DNA of 56,791 nucleotides from Cecembia sp. (GCF_007126775.1 NZ_SLAP01000187.1:1-56791), one strand, 5' to 3'; numbered from the stretch's first letter, positions 43,706 through 55,235 are shown. Notes: generated by a model not told the origin, from the letters alone. Made by a program: numbers and translations.

Positions 43706-43775
43706 TGAGGCGCTAGACTATTTGAACTATCAACCATAGAACCAAAAGTGCCTCAGTCAATGGGGCACTTTTTTT
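43706..43775 (+). promoter_or_regulatory. transcription attenuator: antiterminator and terminator for ilv-leu
   Basis: Antiterminator strand TGAGGCGCT (43706-43714) starts right after the leader stop. It can pair over 9 bp (one G-U) with AGTGCCTCA (43747-43755). That same strand also forms the terminator: AAAAGTGCCTCA (43744-43755) with TGGGGCACTTTT (43761-43772), 12 bp with one G-U and a GTCAA loop, then T. The two structures exclude each other. A weaker strand (CCTCA at 43672-43676, inside the leader) can pair with TGAGG, as in a classical 1:2 pause hairpin. A ribosome at the leader stop would cover the antiterminator and allow termination; one stalled on the Ile/Leu codons would leave it free. 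Confidence 0.78.
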
Positions 43776-43805
43776 ATAAACCTATTTTGACCTGTTATTA
43801 AGAAT

Positions 43806-45482
43806 ATGAGTCTCAAAAAACACAGTTGGGAAATCAGCCAGAACGAAGAGCATCCCGCAGGCAAAGCGATGTTGTATGCTACGGGGATGACGGACAAACA
43901 GATGAACCAGCCCTTCTTGGGGATAGCAAGTTGTGGCTATGAAAGTAATCCCTGCAACATGCACCTGAATGACTTTGCCGGTCTGATCAAGCAAGCTTCC
44001 AAAGCCTATGATCTGACCGGTTTGATTTTTAATACCATGGGGATATCAGATGGGATATCTATGGGAACAGCTGGGATGCGTTACTCATTGGTTTCCAGGG
44101 AAATCATTGCAGATTCAATTGAATCTTTTATTCTGGGCCATTCTTTTGATGCCTGTGTGGCTGTTGCTGGCTGTGATAAGAACATGCCTGGAGCTGTTAT
44201 GGGGATGTTGAGAATCAACAGGCCCTCTATCATGGTTTATGGGGGCACCATTCGTTCGGGGAATTACAAGGGAGAAAAACTTAATATTGTATCCGCATTT
44301 GAGGCTTATGGCAAGCGTATCAAAGGGGAAATGAATGATGAGGACTACCAAGGTGTCATACAAAACGCCTGTCCTGGGGCAGGGGCTTGTGGTGGGATGT
44401 ACACCGCCAATACCATGTCTTCAGCTATTGAGGCCATGGGCATGTCTCTTCCTTATTCTTCTTCTACACCCGCTAATGCGGAAGAAAAACTAAAGGAATG
44501 CCAAAAAGTCAATGAGTACATCAAGGTGCTATTGGAAAAGGATATCAAACCAAAGGATATTGTTACCAAAAAAAGTCTGGAAAATGCAGTCCGCGTTGCA
44601 GTAGCCCTAGGAGGGAGTACCAATGCAGTTTTGCATATTCTGGCCATTGCCAAGACGGCTGGTGTTGATTTCACATTGGAAGATTTCAAGCGGGTGAATC
44701 ATGAAACCCCACTTTTAGGAGATTTTAAGCCTTCCGGAAAATACCTGATGGAAGATTTATTTGAGCAGGGAGGACTGCCGGCATTTATGAAATATTTGCT
44801 CAACAAGGGTTTGCTGCACGGGGATTGTATGACGGTAACAGGGAAAACGCTGGCGGAAAACCTGGCTGATATAGACCCGGTAGTACCATCTTTAGTCAAT
44901 GTAATCCATCCTATTGAGCAGCCTTTAAAGGAAACAGGCCATCTGTGTGTATTGAAAGGTAATCTTGCACCTGAAGGGGCAGTAGCTAAAATTTCAGGTA
45001 AAGAAGGAAAATCTTTTACTGGTCCTGCGCGGGTATTTGATTCGGAAGTTGAAGCCAATGAAGGTATAAAAAACAAAATGGTAAAAAAGGGGGAAGTGAT
45101 TGTAATTCGGTATATAGGTCCGAAAGGAGGTCCTGGAATGCCGGAAATGCTTAAGCCTACTTCAATGATCATTGGTGCAGGCTTAGGAGCTGATGTAGCC
45201 CTAATTACAGATGGAAGATTTTCAGGTGGGACTCATGGATTTGTGGTAGGACACGTAACGCCAGAGGCCTACTCCGGAGGTCCAATAGGGCTGATTAAGG
45301 ATGGAGATGTAATTACTATAGATGCGGATAGTCTTACTTTGAAGGTGGCATTGACAGAGCAAGAGCTTGCAGAAAGGAAGGAAAATTGGAAGAACAAAGA
45401 TCTTTCAGGCCTTCAAGGTACTTTGAAAAAATATAACAAATTAGTTGCCTCCGCTTCCGAAGGGTGCGTGACCGACAAATAA
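43806..45482 (+). CDS. ilvD: dihydroxy-acid dehydratase
   Basis: Iron-sulphur dehydratase giving the 2-oxo acids of valine and isoleucine. The 558-residue protein has the three family cysteines C50 (ESNPCNMH), C123 (AGCDKNMPG) and C194 ([14 protein letters not shown]) and the late [20 protein letters not shown]. It starts 31 nt after the attenuator stem and is the first structural gene of the operon; ilvB follows after 17 bp. Confidence 0.96.
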   Translation: MSLKKHSWEISQNEEHPAGKAMLYATGMTDKQMNQPFLGIASCGYESNPCNMHLNDFAGLIKQASKAYDLTGLIFNTMGISDGISMGTAGMRYSLVSREIIADSIESFILGHSFDACVAVAGCDKNMPGAVMGMLRINRPSIMVYGGTIRSGNYKGEKLNIVSAFEAYGKRIKGEMNDEDYQGVIQNACPGAGACGGMYTANTMSSAIEAMGMSLPYSSSTPANAEEKLKECQKVNEYIKVLLEKDIKPKDIVTKKSLENAVRVAVALGGSTNAVLHILAIAKTAGVDFTLEDFKRVNHETPLLGDFKPSGKYLMEDLFEQGGLPAFMKYLLNKGLLHGDCMTVTGKTLAENLADIDPVVPSLVNVIHPIEQPLKETGHLCVLKGNLAPEGAVAKISGKEGKSFTGPARVFDSEVEANEGIKNKMVKKGEVIVIRYIGPKGGPGMPEMLKPTSMIIGAGLGADVALITDGRFSGGTHGFVVGHVTPEAYSGGPIGLIKDGDVITIDADSLTLKVALTEQELAERKENWKNKDLSGLQGTLKKYNKLVASASEGCVTDK

Positions 45483-45499
45483 ATTAAACTCAAAAGACC

Positions 45500-47182
45500 A
45501 TGATGAGAGGAGCAGATATCGTTGTCAGATCACTTATTGCTGAGAATTCAGAATATATTTTCGGTTATCCCGGGGGAGCCATCATGCCGGTTTATGATGC
45601 ACTTTATGATTACAGTGAGCAGATCAAGCATGTATTGACGCGACATGAACAAGGAGCGATTCATGCTGCTCAAGGTTATGCCAGGGTCTCCGGAAAAGTG
45701 GGGGTAGTCTTAGTAACATCTGGGCCAGGGGCCACCAACTTGATCACAGGTCTTGCGGATGCTCAAATAGACAGTACACCTTTGGTTTGCATTACAGGTC
45801 AGGTAGCGGCCCATCTTTTGGGTTCTGACGCCTTTCAGGAAACAGATGTGGTAGGACTTTCCATGCCCGGAACCAAATGGAATATTCAGGTAAGGCGGGT
45901 GGAGGATATCGCACCAGCCATCGCCAAGGCTTTTCATATTGCAAGAACAGGAAGGCCGGGACCAGTATTGGTAGATATCACCAAAAATGCCCAAGTAGAA
46001 TTCGGAGAATTCAATTATGCTCCATGTTTGGCAGTAAGGTCCTTTAGGCCTTATGTCACCATTGACAGAAAGGCGGTCCAATCGGCTTCTGAATTGATCA
46101 ACACAGCCAAGAAACCTTATGTACTTTATGGTCAGGGAGTAGTGCTTGCTAAAGCAGAAGCGGAATTAAAAGCTTTCTTGGACAAGACGGGGATACCAGC
46201 AGCTTCTACATTACTAGGATCTGGAGCTATACCTCAAGATCATGCTTCTTATGTAGGTAAATTGGGGATGCATGGAAACTATGCGCCCAACCTATTGACC
46301 AATCAATGCGATGTATTGATTGCTATAGGTATGCGATTCGACGATAGGGTAACAGGTGACCTGAAACGTTACGCCAAACAGGCAAAAGTGATCCATTTGG
46401 AACTTGATCCTGCTGAAATTGATAAAAACGTGAAGACTACGGTGGCTTTGCAGGGAGACTGTAAAGAGAGCTTGGCCTTGTTGACAAAAGCAGTGAATAA
46501 AAATGCACACCCTGAGTGGATGGAGCGCTTCCGTGAGCTTGAAAATGAAGAAAAAATGGCTGTTATGACCAATGATCTTCATGGAACGCATGGAGGACTA
46601 CATATGGGTGAAGTTATACGTTTGGTTAACCAGTTTAAAGAAGATGATGCCATCCTGGTGACCGATGTGGGGCAGCATCAAATGATTGCATGGCGGTACT
46701 TTGACTATAAGACTACCAGAACCCAAGTAACATCGGGCGGTTTGGGGACTATGGGATTTGCTTTGCCGGCTGCTCTTGGTGCGCAGTTACACGATTATAA
46801 AAGGCAGGTCATATGTGTAGTCGGCGATGGTGGAATACAAATGACCATTCAGGAATTAGGGACCATTATGCAGACCAAAGCACCTGTAAAAGTTGTTTTG
46901 CTTAACAATAATTATTTGGGCATGGTACGCCAATGGCAACAATTATTTTTCGATAAGCGGTATTCCTTTACCGAATTGGAAAATCCGGATTTCATCAAAA
47001 TCGCTGAGGCCTACAGCTTCAAAGCGAGGAAAGTGACAGAAAGAGATGATTTGGAAGCATCAGTTGCCGAAATGTTGTTGCATCAAGGACCTTATTTTCT
47101 GGAAGTCGTGGTGGAAAAAGAAGACAACGTTTTCCCAATGATTGCTACAGGTTGTTCTGTTGAAGAAGTAAGGTTAAGCTAA
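45500..47182 (+). CDS. ilvB: acetolactate synthase, large subunit
   Basis: TPP- and FAD-dependent condensation of pyruvate with pyruvate or 2-oxobutyrate. E50 (RHEQGAIHAAQGYAR) is the catalytic Glu; GDGGIQMTIQELGTI with LLNNNYLGMVRQWQQ is the TPP/Mg motif. The 560-residue length is typical. The N-terminal MMRGADIVVRSLIAE has two Met; either may start. It is followed by the small subunit gene after 16 bp, as expected for the paired enzyme. Confidence 0.95.
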   Translation: MMRGADIVVRSLIAENSEYIFGYPGGAIMPVYDALYDYSEQIKHVLTRHEQGAIHAAQGYARVSGKVGVVLVTSGPGATNLITGLADAQIDSTPLVCITGQVAAHLLGSDAFQETDVVGLSMPGTKWNIQVRRVEDIAPAIAKAFHIARTGRPGPVLVDITKNAQVEFGEFNYAPCLAVRSFRPYVTIDRKAVQSASELINTAKKPYVLYGQGVVLAKAEAELKAFLDKTGIPAASTLLGSGAIPQDHASYVGKLGMHGNYAPNLLTNQCDVLIAIGMRFDDRVTGDLKRYAKQAKVIHLELDPAEIDKNVKTTVALQGDCKESLALLTKAVNKNAHPEWMERFRELENEEKMAVMTNDLHGTHGGLHMGEVIRLVNQFKEDDAILVTDVGQHQMIAWRYFDYKTTRTQVTSGGLGTMGFALPAALGAQLHDYKRQVICVVGDGGIQMTIQELGTIMQTKAPVKVVLLNNNYLGMVRQWQQLFFDKRYSFTELENPDFIKIAEAYSFKARKVTERDDLEASVAEMLLHQGPYFLEVVVEKEDNVFPMIATGCSVEEVRLS

Positions 47183-47198
47183 TCCAGAACACACATTT

Positions 47199-47708
47199 AT
47201 GAATCGATATACCATATTAGTTTATACAGAAAATTTCATTGGTATCCTCAACAGGATTACCATCATCTTTACCAGAAGGGGCATTAATATCGACGCCTTG
47301 ACTGCCTCAGAAAGCAGGTTGGATGGCATACATAAAATCACCATCGAAGTCACTGTAACAGAAGAGCAGATCATCCAACTTACCAAACAGATTGAAAAAA
47401 TAGTGGATGTGATCAAGGCCTATTGCTTCAAGGATGATGAGGTGGTCTATCAGGAAATTGCCCTTTACAAGGTGCCTATAGAAAGTTTGGATCCAGGACT
47501 GGAAAAAGTAATCAGGCAATTCAATGCACATATCATTGCTGCAGAAAAAGAGTTTGTCGTGATTGAATTCACAGGGCATAAAGAGGATACCCAAGCCTTA
47601 TTGGAGATTCTCAAGCCTTTTAACTTGTTGGAGTTTTCCCGTTCGGGAAGGGTGGCTATTGCCAAACCCAAATTTTCTGTTCAAGAGTATTTAAATAATC
47701 AAACCTAA
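47199..47708 (+). CDS. ilvN: acetolactate synthase, small (regulatory) subunit
   Basis: A 169-residue regulatory subunit. The N-terminal ACT domain (NRYTILVYTENFIGILNRITIIFTRRGINIDALTASES) binds valine in related enzymes and gives feedback inhibition. The second half is the ALS small-subunit domain that contacts IlvB (VIEFTGHKEDTQALLEIL, SGRVAIAK). It lies between ilvB and ilvC in the operon. Confidence 0.92.
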   Translation: MNRYTILVYTENFIGILNRITIIFTRRGINIDALTASESRLDGIHKITIEVTVTEEQIIQLTKQIEKIVDVIKAYCFKDDEVVYQEIALYKVPIESLDPGLEKVIRQFNAHIIAAEKEFVVIEFTGHKEDTQALLEILKPFNLLEFSRSGRVAIAKPKFSVQEYLNNQT

Positions 47709-47719
47709 TACATAACACT

Positions 47720-48763
47720 ATGAAACTGAAATTCGGATCAGTAGAAGAAAATGTTGTCACCAGAGAGGAATTTCCTTTGGAGAAGGCAAGAGAAGTATTG
47801 AAAGATGAAGTGATTGCCGTTTTGGGCTATGGGGTACAAGGTCCAGGTCAGGCATTGAACCTCAAAGACAATGGCTTCAATGTGATCGTAGGTCAAAGAA
47901 AAAATTCTAAAACCTGGGATAAAGCAGTAGCTGACGGTTGGGTACCGGGTGAAACTCTGTTCGAAATTGAAGAGGCCTGTCAAAAAGGGACCATCATTCA
48001 ATTCCTACTTTCTGATGCTGGTCAGATTACCCTTTGGCCTACTGTTAAAAAATACCTGACACCTGGAAAAGCGCTTTATTTTTCTCATGGATTCGGAATT
48101 ACTTACAAAGAAAAAACAGGTATTATTCCTCCTGCTGATATAGATGTGATTCTGGTAGCCCCTAAGGGCTCAGGTACTTCCTTAAGAAGAATGTTTGTGG
48201 AAGGCAGGGGTTTGAATTCCTCTTATGCTATATTCCAAGATGGTACTGGCAGGGCAAAAGAAAGGGTAGTTGCCCTGGGAATCGGAGTAGGTTCCGGTTA
48301 TTTGTTTGAAACGGATTTTTACCGTGAGGTGACTTCTGACCTTACAGGGGAAAGAGGAACCCTGATGGGGGCTATTCAAGGAATCTTTGCAGCACAGTAC
48401 GAAGTATTAAGGGCTAATGGACATACACCTTCTGAGGCTTTTAATGAAACAGTAGAAGAATTGACCCAAAGCTTAATGCCTTTGGTGGCAGAGAATGGTA
48501 TGGACTGGATGTATGCCAATTGCTCCACTACAGCACAAAGGGGTGCTTTGGACTGGTGGAAACCATTCAGAGATGCCACCAAACCCGTATTTGAGGAGCT
48601 TTATAACAGTGTAAAAACTGGGAAAGAGGCACAAAAGTCCATTGATTCTAATTCAAAATCCGATTACAGAGAAAAATTGGAGGAAGAGTTGAAGGAATTA
48701 AGAGAATCAGAAATGTGGCAGGCGGGAGCCGTAGTCAGAAAATTGAGACCCGAAAATAACTGA
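47720..48763 (+). CDS. ilvC: ketol-acid reductoisomerase
   Basis: NADPH-dependent isomerisation and reduction of acetolactate and acetohydroxybutyrate. The dinucleotide fold starts [16 protein letters not shown]; the cofactor-specificity loop is [13 protein letters not shown]. The knotted C-terminal domain follows with [21 protein letters not shown] and [14 protein letters not shown]. At 347 residues it is the short class I type. It starts 11 bp after ilvN and ends 4 bp before leuA. Confidence 0.94.
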   Translation: MKLKFGSVEENVVTREEFPLEKAREVLKDEVIAVLGYGVQGPGQALNLKDNGFNVIVGQRKNSKTWDKAVADGWVPGETLFEIEEACQKGTIIQFLLSDAGQITLWPTVKKYLTPGKALYFSHGFGITYKEKTGIIPPADIDVILVAPKGSGTSLRRMFVEGRGLNSSYAIFQDGTGRAKERVVALGIGVGSGYLFETDFYREVTSDLTGERGTLMGAIQGIFAAQYEVLRANGHTPSEAFNETVEELTQSLMPLVAENGMDWMYANCSTTAQRGALDWWKPFRDATKPVFEELYNSVKTGKEAQKSIDSNSKSDYREKLEEELKELRESEMWQAGAVVRKLRPENN

Positions 48764-48767
48764 TAAA

Positions 48768-50282
48768 ATGATGAGTGAAAAGCTATGGATATTCGATACT
48801 ACACTCCGTGATGGAGAGCAGGTACCCGGTTGTCAGTTGAACAGCCAGGAAAAGATAGTGGTGGCTAAGGCTTTGGAAGCACTGGGAGTAGATATCATTG
48901 AAGCTGGATTTCCAATTTCCAGCCCTGGTGATTTCAATTCAGTAGTTGAAATTTCAAAAGCAGTTTCTAATCCTATCATCTGCGCCCTTTCCAGAGCTGT
49001 GGAGAAGGATATAGAAGTAGCTGCTGCAGCACTCCAATATGCAAAAAAGGGAAGGATACATACAGGTATTGGTGTGTCGCCTTATCACATTCAGTACAAA
49101 CTGAGATCTACTCCTGAAAACATCATCGAGAGAGGGGTGAAGGCTGTAAAATTTGCCAAACGTTTTGTGGAGGATGTGGAATTCTATGCAGAAGATGCAG
49201 GAAGGGCAGAGCTTCCTTTTCTTGCAAAAATCATTGAGGAGGCCATTAAAGCTGGGGCTACTGTAGTCAATATTCCGGATACTACGGGTTATTGTCTTCC
49301 GGAGCAATACGGTGCGATTATCCGTTACCTGAAAGAAAATGTATCCAACATCGACAGGGCTATCATTTCCACCCATTGTCACAACGATTTGGGAATGGCT
49401 ACAGCCAATACCATTTCCGGCATTCAGCATGGGGCAAGACAGGCCGAGCTGACCATCAATGGCATTGGTGAAAGGGCTGGTAATACCTCCTTGGAAGAAG
49501 TAGTGATGGCCATTAAATGTCATCAAAGCATACCTGTCCATACTGACATCAAAACCGAAAGGATTTATGGTACAAGCCGTTTGATTTCCAAGTTGATGAA
49601 TATGCCGGTTCAGCCAAACAAAGCCATTGTGGGAAGGAATGCTTTTGCACACTCTTCCGGTATTCATCAGGATGGTGTTTTGAAACATAGAGAAAATTAT
49701 GAGATCATTGATCCGAAAGAAGTTGGTGTACATGAATCTTCTATCGTATTGACAGCAAGAAGTGGAAGGGCAGCATTGAAACACCATTTGGATAACCTTG
49801 GTGTTGTGCTTGAGGGTGAAGACCTGAATAAGGTTTATGAAGAGTTCCTAACCCTTGCTGATTCCAAAAGGGATATAGGACCAAAGGACCTTTTGGCCTT
49901 GGTTGGTAAATATATGGATGAGTCCACCTTTATCGAATTACAGGAGATCAGTTATCAGTCCAATGGTGCCATCAAAGCAGATGTGAAATTGAAAATTGGT
50001 GATAAAAGCCATCAAGCCACTTCTTCCGGGAATGGTCCGGTTGATGCTGCGCTAAAAGCCATAGAGTCTATTGTAAAACCACATTATGTATTGGAAGAGT
50101 TTCTAATTCAGGCCATTACTGCAGGCAGTGATGATGTTGCAAAAGTACACATGCGTTTGATGCAGGGGGAAAAACCGTATTATGGCTTTGCTTCTCATAC
50201 AGATATAGTGCTGGCTTCTGCGCAGGCTTTTGTGGATGCCTTAAACAAAATACCCGTCAAAGACAAAGTGACTATCGATTAA
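48768..50282 (+). CDS. leuA: 2-isopropylmalate synthase
   Basis: First step of leucine synthesis: acetyl-CoA plus 2-oxoisovalerate. The TIM barrel has [16 protein letters not shown] (catalytic Arg and metal Asp), [13 protein letters not shown] (metal HxH), [18 protein letters not shown]; the C-terminal regulatory domain (about residues 390-504) contains [18 protein letters not shown], the leucine-binding type. 504 residues. A second synthase gene lies at 52542; this one looks like the true leucine enzyme because of its [10 protein letters not shown] signature and its place directly before leuCD. Confidence 0.9.
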   Translation: MMSEKLWIFDTTLRDGEQVPGCQLNSQEKIVVAKALEALGVDIIEAGFPISSPGDFNSVVEISKAVSNPIICALSRAVEKDIEVAAAALQYAKKGRIHTGIGVSPYHIQYKLRSTPENIIERGVKAVKFAKRFVEDVEFYAEDAGRAELPFLAKIIEEAIKAGATVVNIPDTTGYCLPEQYGAIIRYLKENVSNIDRAIISTHCHNDLGMATANTISGIQHGARQAELTINGIGERAGNTSLEEVVMAIKCHQSIPVHTDIKTERIYGTSRLISKLMNMPVQPNKAIVGRNAFAHSSGIHQDGVLKHRENYEIIDPKEVGVHESSIVLTARSGRAALKHHLDNLGVVLEGEDLNKVYEEFLTLADSKRDIGPKDLLALVGKYMDESTFIELQEISYQSNGAIKADVKLKIGDKSHQATSSGNGPVDAALKAIESIVKPHYVLEEFLIQAITAGSDDVAKVHMRLMQGEKPYYGFASHTDIVLASAQAFVDALNKIPVKDKVTID

Positions 50283-50283
50283 C

Positions 50284-51684
50284 ATGGAAAAGAAAACATT
50301 ATTTGATAAAATATGGGATGCACACGTTGTCCGTTCTGTACCGGACGGGCCCGATGTGTTCTTCATTGATAAACATTTTATTCATGAAGTAACCAGTCCG
50401 GTTGCCTTTCTGAATTTGGAAAAACGTGGAATAGGTGTGCTTTATCCAGAGCGGACCATAGCTACTCCGGATCACAATGTTCCTACGGTAGACCAGGATA
50501 AGACCATCAAGGACAAATTATCCCGTATGCAGGTTGAAAAACTTCGGGAAAATTGTAAAAAGTATGGGATAGAGTTGCACGATCTGGGTTCAGCGCATCA
50601 TGGCATTGTCCATGTGATCGGTCCGGAATTGGGGGTTACTCAACCAGGCATGACCATCGTCTGCGGGGATAGTCATACATCTACCCATGGAGCTTTCGGA
50701 GCCATCGCTTTTGGTATAGGTACTTCTGAAGTGGAAATGGTGCTGGCTACGCAATGTATCATGCAGACCAAAGCCAAGAAAATGAGAATTACCGTGGATG
50801 GAGAGTTAGGAAGGGGGGTAACTTCGAAGGATATTATACTGTATATCATTTCCAAGATTTCCGCTGCAGGAGCAACAGGCTATTTTGTAGAATATGCGGG
50901 TTCAGCCATTCAAAAGCTCAGCATGGAAGCGCGGATGACCATTTGCAATATGAGTATTGAAATGGGAGCAAGAGGGGGCTTGATTGCCCCCGATGAAACC
51001 ACCTTCAATTACCTCAAAGGCAAACAATATACCCCAAAAGGAGCAGACTGGGAGAAAGCGTTGACCTATTGGAAAACGTTAAAAACAGATGAAGGGGCAG
51101 TTTTTGACAAAGAATACCATTTCGATGGCAATGATATTGAGCCGATGATTACCTATGGTACCAATCCAGGCATGGGGATCAAAGTAAAAGACAGTATTCC
51201 CACCACCGAAGGCATGGAGGGCAGTAATAAGGCCTCATTTATGAAATCCTTGGATTATATGGGGTTTGCACCTGGGGAACCAATTAAGGGCAAGAAAGTG
51301 GATTATGTATTTGTAGGGAGTTGTACCAATGGTAGAATCGAAGATATCAGGGCCGTAGCAGGATTTGTAAAAGGAAGGCAGAAAGCCAGTAACATCACAG
51401 CTTGGATAGTACCTGGTTCTAGAGAAGTAGAGAAAATGGCTCATGAGGAAGGTTTGGTTAAAATTCTAGAAGCAGCAGGTTTTGAACTCAGGCAACCAGG
51501 TTGCTCGGCCTGTCTTGCAATGAATGATGACAAGATTCCCGCGGGTAAATATGCAGTTTCTACCTCTAATAGAAACTTTGAAGGACGTCAAGGTCCTGGA
51601 GCAAGGACACTTCTCGCCAGTCCTTTGACCGTTGCTGCTGTTGCAGTTACCGGAGAAATCACAGACCCCAGAGATGTATTTTAA
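50284..51684 (+). CDS. leuC: 3-isopropylmalate dehydratase, large subunit
   Basis: Aconitase-family Fe-S subunit that isomerises 2- to 3-isopropylmalate. [39 protein letters not shown] and the cluster cysteines in [13 protein letters not shown] and [10 protein letters not shown] are all in place. 466 residues. It starts 1 bp after leuA. It can also act on citramalate in organisms that make isoleucine from pyruvate. Confidence 0.95.
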   Translation: MEKKTLFDKIWDAHVVRSVPDGPDVFFIDKHFIHEVTSPVAFLNLEKRGIGVLYPERTIATPDHNVPTVDQDKTIKDKLSRMQVEKLRENCKKYGIELHDLGSAHHGIVHVIGPELGVTQPGMTIVCGDSHTSTHGAFGAIAFGIGTSEVEMVLATQCIMQTKAKKMRITVDGELGRGVTSKDIILYIISKISAAGATGYFVEYAGSAIQKLSMEARMTICNMSIEMGARGGLIAPDETTFNYLKGKQYTPKGADWEKALTYWKTLKTDEGAVFDKEYHFDGNDIEPMITYGTNPGMGIKVKDSIPTTEGMEGSNKASFMKSLDYMGFAPGEPIKGKKVDYVFVGSCTNGRIEDIRAVAGFVKGRQKASNITAWIVPGSREVEKMAHEEGLVKILEAAGFELRQPGCSACLAMNDDKIPAGKYAVSTSNRNFEGRQGPGARTLLASPLTVAAVAVTGEITDPRDVF

Positions 51685-51701
51685 TTAAAAATTGCAAAAA
51701 A

Positions 51702-52292
51702 ATGCCTTACGATAAATTTAATTTGCTGAAAAGCACAGTAGTGCCCTTGTCCAGTGAGAATGTGGATACTGATCAGATCATTCCTGCCAGATTTCTCAAA
51801 GCCACTGAACGGGAAGGTTTTGGAGATAATCTCTTCAGAGATTGGCGTTATGATTCTGAGGGCCAACCTAAAAAGGATTTTGTATTGAATGATCCTACCT
51901 ATTCCGGTAAAATCCTATTGGCAGGTAAAAATTTTGGTTCCGGTTCCAGCAGAGAACACGCAGTTTGGGCCCTTTATGATTATGGATTCAGATGCGTAGT
52001 TTCCAGCTTTTTCGCAGATATTTTTAAAAATAACTGTCTGAATATCGGTGTATTGCCCGTAACAATCAGTCCCGAATTTGCGGAGACTCTTTTTCAGGCG
52101 GTTGAAGCTGACCCGAATACCCAGGTGACGGTAGATCTTGACAAGCAGACCATTACCTTATTAAGTACAGGTCAGTCAGAACAGTTTGATATCAATATTT
52201 ACAAGAAGGAAAACATGAAAAATGGTTTTGATGATATCGATTACCTTCTCAACATTAAAGTCGAGATAGAGGAGTTTGCATCGAAAAGGTAA
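51702..52292 (+). CDS. leuD: 3-isopropylmalate dehydratase, small subunit
   Basis: Swivel-domain partner of LeuC. NVDTDQIIPARFLK, GKNFGSGSSREHAVWALYDYGFRCVVSSFFADIFKNNCLNIGVLPV (quoted in parts) are characteristic. 196 residues. It begins 17 bp after leuC. A conserved repeat starts 3 bp after its stop, so the operon may end or be processed here. Confidence 0.94.
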   Translation: MPYDKFNLLKSTVVPLSSENVDTDQIIPARFLKATEREGFGDNLFRDWRYDSEGQPKKDFVLNDPTYSGKILLAGKNFGSGSSREHAVWALYDYGFRCVVSSFFADIFKNNCLNIGVLPVTISPEFAETLFQAVEADPNTQVTVDLDKQTITLLSTGQSEQFDINIYKKENMKNGFDDIDYLLNIKVEIEEFASKR

Positions 52293-52294
52293 GG

Positions 52295-52381
52295 CGGATT
52301 TCAGGACCGAGCGTTAATAAAATGTGGAGTGGACCCCCGAAAGCTTTCGGGTTAGAGAGGTGCCAGGATGCAGGGAGAGGA
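52295..52381. repeat. repeat element, copy 1 (after leuD)
   Basis: Two blocks match copy 2 after leuB: 52295-52317 (20 of 23 bases) and 52352-52375 (20 of 24, with an identical CCAGGATGCAGG core). Between them is a variable part holding the perfect palindrome CCCGAAAGCTTTCGGG (52336-52351), which in copy 2 is replaced by an unrelated hairpin. Confidence 0.72.
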
Positions 52382-52383
52382 TT

Positions 52384-52404
52384 TAGAATGTAGAATGTAG
52401 AATT
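52384..52404. repeat. three tandem heptamers
   Basis: TAGAATG, TAGAATG, TAGAATT in a row. The remaining 137 bp up to the next gene are AT-rich with repeated CTAATTA words and contain no gene. Confidence 0.6.
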
Positions 52405-52541
52405 AGGATTGGAGTGAATGAATATCAATGGCTAACCTTAATCCATAATTCTTCTTCCAATCAACCAATTACTGATCACTAATTACTTATCAATCTTCTC
52501 TAATTAATAATCCCTAATTAACTAATAACCAATCAACCAAT

Positions 52542-54161
52542 ATGGGTTATCAAAGGAAAATAGAAATCATGGATACTACCTTAAGGGATGGAGAACAGAC
52601 TTCGGGTGTTTCCTTTTTACCTTCTGAGAAGCTTCAGATAGCCAAATGGTTGCTTGAGGAATTGAAGGTAGATAGGATTGAGGTAGCGTCTGCCAGGGTA
52701 TCTGAAGGAGAAATGGAGGGTGTAAAAAGGATAACTCAGTGGGCATCGGAGAAAGGCTTTCTGGATAGGGTAGAGGTCTTGGGATTTGTGGATACCCCTG
52801 CATCTGTGGATTGGATAACAGCTGCAGGTGGTAAGGTGTTGAATCTTCTGACCAAAGGCTCTTTGAATCATTTGATCCATCAGCTTCGCAAAACCCAAGC
52901 ACAACATTTTCAGGAAATTCAGGAATGTGTTCGTTATGCCAGGTCTCAGGGGCAATGCGTGAATGTATACATGGAAGACTGGTCTAATGGCATGCGCAAT
53001 TCTCAGGAATACACCATGGATTTGATCGGCATGTTATCTGAATTAGGGGTTCGGAGGATCATGTTGCCAGATACTTTGGGATTATTGAATCCCAGAGAAG
53101 TCTCTCATTTTATCAGGTTGATTACAACAGAGTTTCCAGACACACATTTTGATTTCCATGCCCACAATGATTATGATCTATCTGTAGCTAATGTTTTGGA
53201 GGCTATTCATAATGGAGTGAGTGGAATACACACCACAGTCAATGGCCTGGGAGAAAGGGCTGGTAATGCACCTTTGGAATCTATTACGGCTGTAATTAAG
53301 GATTTTACAGATTTCAAATTGAATATTAGGGAAAATAAGATTTATCGGGTGAGTAAGTTGGTAGAACAATTTTCCGGACAGCATATCCCTGCCAATAAAC
53401 CTGTGGTCGGTGAAAATGTCTTTACCCAGACTGCCGGTATCCATGCGGACGGGGACAATAAAAAGAATCTCTATTTCAATGACCTGATGCCTGAGCGTTT
53501 CGGTAGGCAAAGGAAATATGCATTGGGAAAGACTTCTGGAAAGGCCAATATTGTCAAGAATTTGCAGGAATTGGGAATTTCTCTGGACCCTGATGAATTG
53601 GTCAAGGTGACCCAAAGAATTATTGAATTAGGAGATAAAAAGGAGAGGGTGACAACAGAAGACCTTCCCTATATTATTTCTGACGTATTGCAGAACAATT
53701 CTATTAGCCACAACATATTTATTGAGGGCTACAATCTGAGTCATTCCAAGGGACTCAAGCCCACCGTTCAATTGAAAATTAATATTTATGGAGAAAGTTA
53801 TGAGGAAGGCGCATCAGGAGACGGTCAATATGATGCCTTTATGAATGCACTGAGTAAAATTTATAAATCTATTCACCAGAAATTACCCAAACTAACCAAT
53901 TATCATGTCACCATTCCTCCGGGAGGGAAAACAGATGCCTTTGTGGAAACGGTGATCACCTGGGATTATGGCAGGATTTTTAAAACCAAAGGTCTGGACA
54001 GTGATCAGACTGTAGCGGCTTTAAAGGCTACAGAGAAAATGCTGAATATCATTGAGCAATTGGATAAAGGGAATACAAGTCCTATTAAAGGACAGGAAAT
54101 CAATCCAGAAACAGAAAATACAACATTATATGGAAATGAACATCGCGCTGTTGCCGGGTGA
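52542..54161 (+). CDS. 2-isopropylmalate/(R)-citramalate synthase family protein
   Basis: A 539-residue second LeuA-family enzyme. The barrel motifs are [31 protein letters not shown] (metal HxH) and [14 protein letters not shown], followed by a C-terminal regulatory domain (about 400-520, with [16 protein letters not shown]). GEQTSGVSF is the form common in citramalate-synthase-like relatives; leuA upstream has GEQVPGCQL. It overlaps leuB, whose enzyme would act in both pathways. If it makes citramalate, LeuCD and LeuB could convert it to 2-oxobutyrate for isoleucine. I cannot prove specificity from sequence. Confidence 0.82.
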   Translation: MGYQRKIEIMDTTLRDGEQTSGVSFLPSEKLQIAKWLLEELKVDRIEVASARVSEGEMEGVKRITQWASEKGFLDRVEVLGFVDTPASVDWITAAGGKVLNLLTKGSLNHLIHQLRKTQAQHFQEIQECVRYARSQGQCVNVYMEDWSNGMRNSQEYTMDLIGMLSELGVRRIMLPDTLGLLNPREVSHFIRLITTEFPDTHFDFHAHNDYDLSVANVLEAIHNGVSGIHTTVNGLGERAGNAPLESITAVIKDFTDFKLNIRENKIYRVSKLVEQFSGQHIPANKPVVGENVFTQTAGIHADGDNKKNLYFNDLMPERFGRQRKYALGKTSGKANIVKNLQELGISLDPDELVKVTQRIIELGDKKERVTTEDLPYIISDVLQNNSISHNIFIEGYNLSHSKGLKPTVQLKINIYGESYEEGASGDGQYDAFMNALSKIYKSIHQKLPKLTNYHVTIPPGGKTDAFVETVITWDYGRIFKTKGLDSDQTVAALKATEKMLNIIEQLDKGNTSPIKGQEINPETENTTLYGNEHRAVAG

Positions 54162-55191
54162 CGGCATCGGCCCAGAGGTAATTGCTCAGGCTGTAAAAGT
54201 GGTCAGAGCAGTAGGAAAGAAATTCGGACACACCATCCACTTTGAAGAGGCAGTCGTTGGTGCGGCGGCCATTGACAGTACCGGAGATCCTTATCCTGAC
54301 AGCACCCATGAGGTTTGTCTGAGGGCAGATGCTGTGCTTTTTGGGGCCATTGGAGATCCAAAATATGACAATGATCCAAAAGCCAAAGTCAGGCCAGAGC
54401 AGGGTTTGTTGAGGATGAGGCAGAAGCTGGGTTTATTTGCCAATGTCAGACCGACTTTTACCTTTCCTTCCTTGATCCATAAATCGCCTTTGAAGCTCGA
54501 AAGGGTAGAAGGCGTGGACTTTGTTTTTTTTAGGGAGCTGACAGGAGGGGTATATTTTGGAGAACCTCGGGGACGAAATGAGCAGGGGACGAAAGCCTTT
54601 GATACCAATGTGTATTCCAAAGAAGAGATTACCCGTTTGGCCAGAATGGGTTTTGAAGCCGCACAAAAGAGAAGAAAATTACTCACTTGTGTGGATAAGG
54701 CCAATGTTTTGGCTACTTCACGGCTGTGGAGGGAGACCGTTCAGGAACTGGCCCCTGAATATCCTGATGTTAAAGTGGAATATGAATTTGTAGATGCCGT
54801 GGCAATGCGTCTGATTCAATGGCCCAAAGCTTATGATGTATTGATTACGGAAAACCTTTTTGGGGATATTTTGACCGATGAAGCTTCGGTGATATCCGGT
54901 TCCATGGGATTGATGCCTTCAGCTTCTTTGGGTACTGAGAATAAGCTTTTTGAACCCATTCATGGTTCTTATCCACAGGCGGCGGGTAAAGACATTGCCA
55001 ATCCATTGGCTACAATATTGTCTGCGGCCATGATGTTTGATTATGCATTTGACATGAAGGACGAGGCCCAGGCCATTACCGATGTAGTGAATAAGTCTTT
55101 GGCGGAAGGAGTGGTGACAGAGGATATTGCCGAAGGGGGTAAGGCCTACAAGACTTCCGAGGTGGGGGATTGGTTGGCGGTGAATGTGTGA
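54130..55191 (+). CDS. leuB: 3-isopropylmalate dehydrogenase
   Basis: NAD-dependent oxidative decarboxylase of the leucine pathway. [18 protein letters not shown] starts the fold; [16 protein letters not shown] carries the substrate arginine loop, and [27 protein letters not shown] the metal acids and NAD loop; ELTGGVYFG is the IPMDH signature. The ATG at 54130 (MEMNIALL) or 54136 is the likely start; both overlap the synthase gene by 26-32 bp, so translation is coupled. About 353 residues. Confidence 0.94.
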   Translation: MEMNIALLPGDGIGPEVIAQAVKVVRAVGKKFGHTIHFEEAVVGAAAIDSTGDPYPDSTHEVCLRADAVLFGAIGDPKYDNDPKAKVRPEQGLLRMRQKLGLFANVRPTFTFPSLIHKSPLKLERVEGVDFVFFRELTGGVYFGEPRGRNEQGTKAFDTNVYSKEEITRLARMGFEAAQKRRKLLTCVDKANVLATSRLWRETVQELAPEYPDVKVEYEFVDAVAMRLIQWPKAYDVLITENLFGDILTDEASVISGSMGLMPSASLGTENKLFEPIHGSYPQAAGKDIANPLATILSAAMMFDYAFDMKDEAQAITDVVNKSLAEGVVTEDIAEGGKAYKTSEVGDWLAVNV

Positions 55192-55235
55192 GGAATAAGA
55201 GCCAAGGCAAAAGGCAAAAGGAAAAAGGGGTAGCT

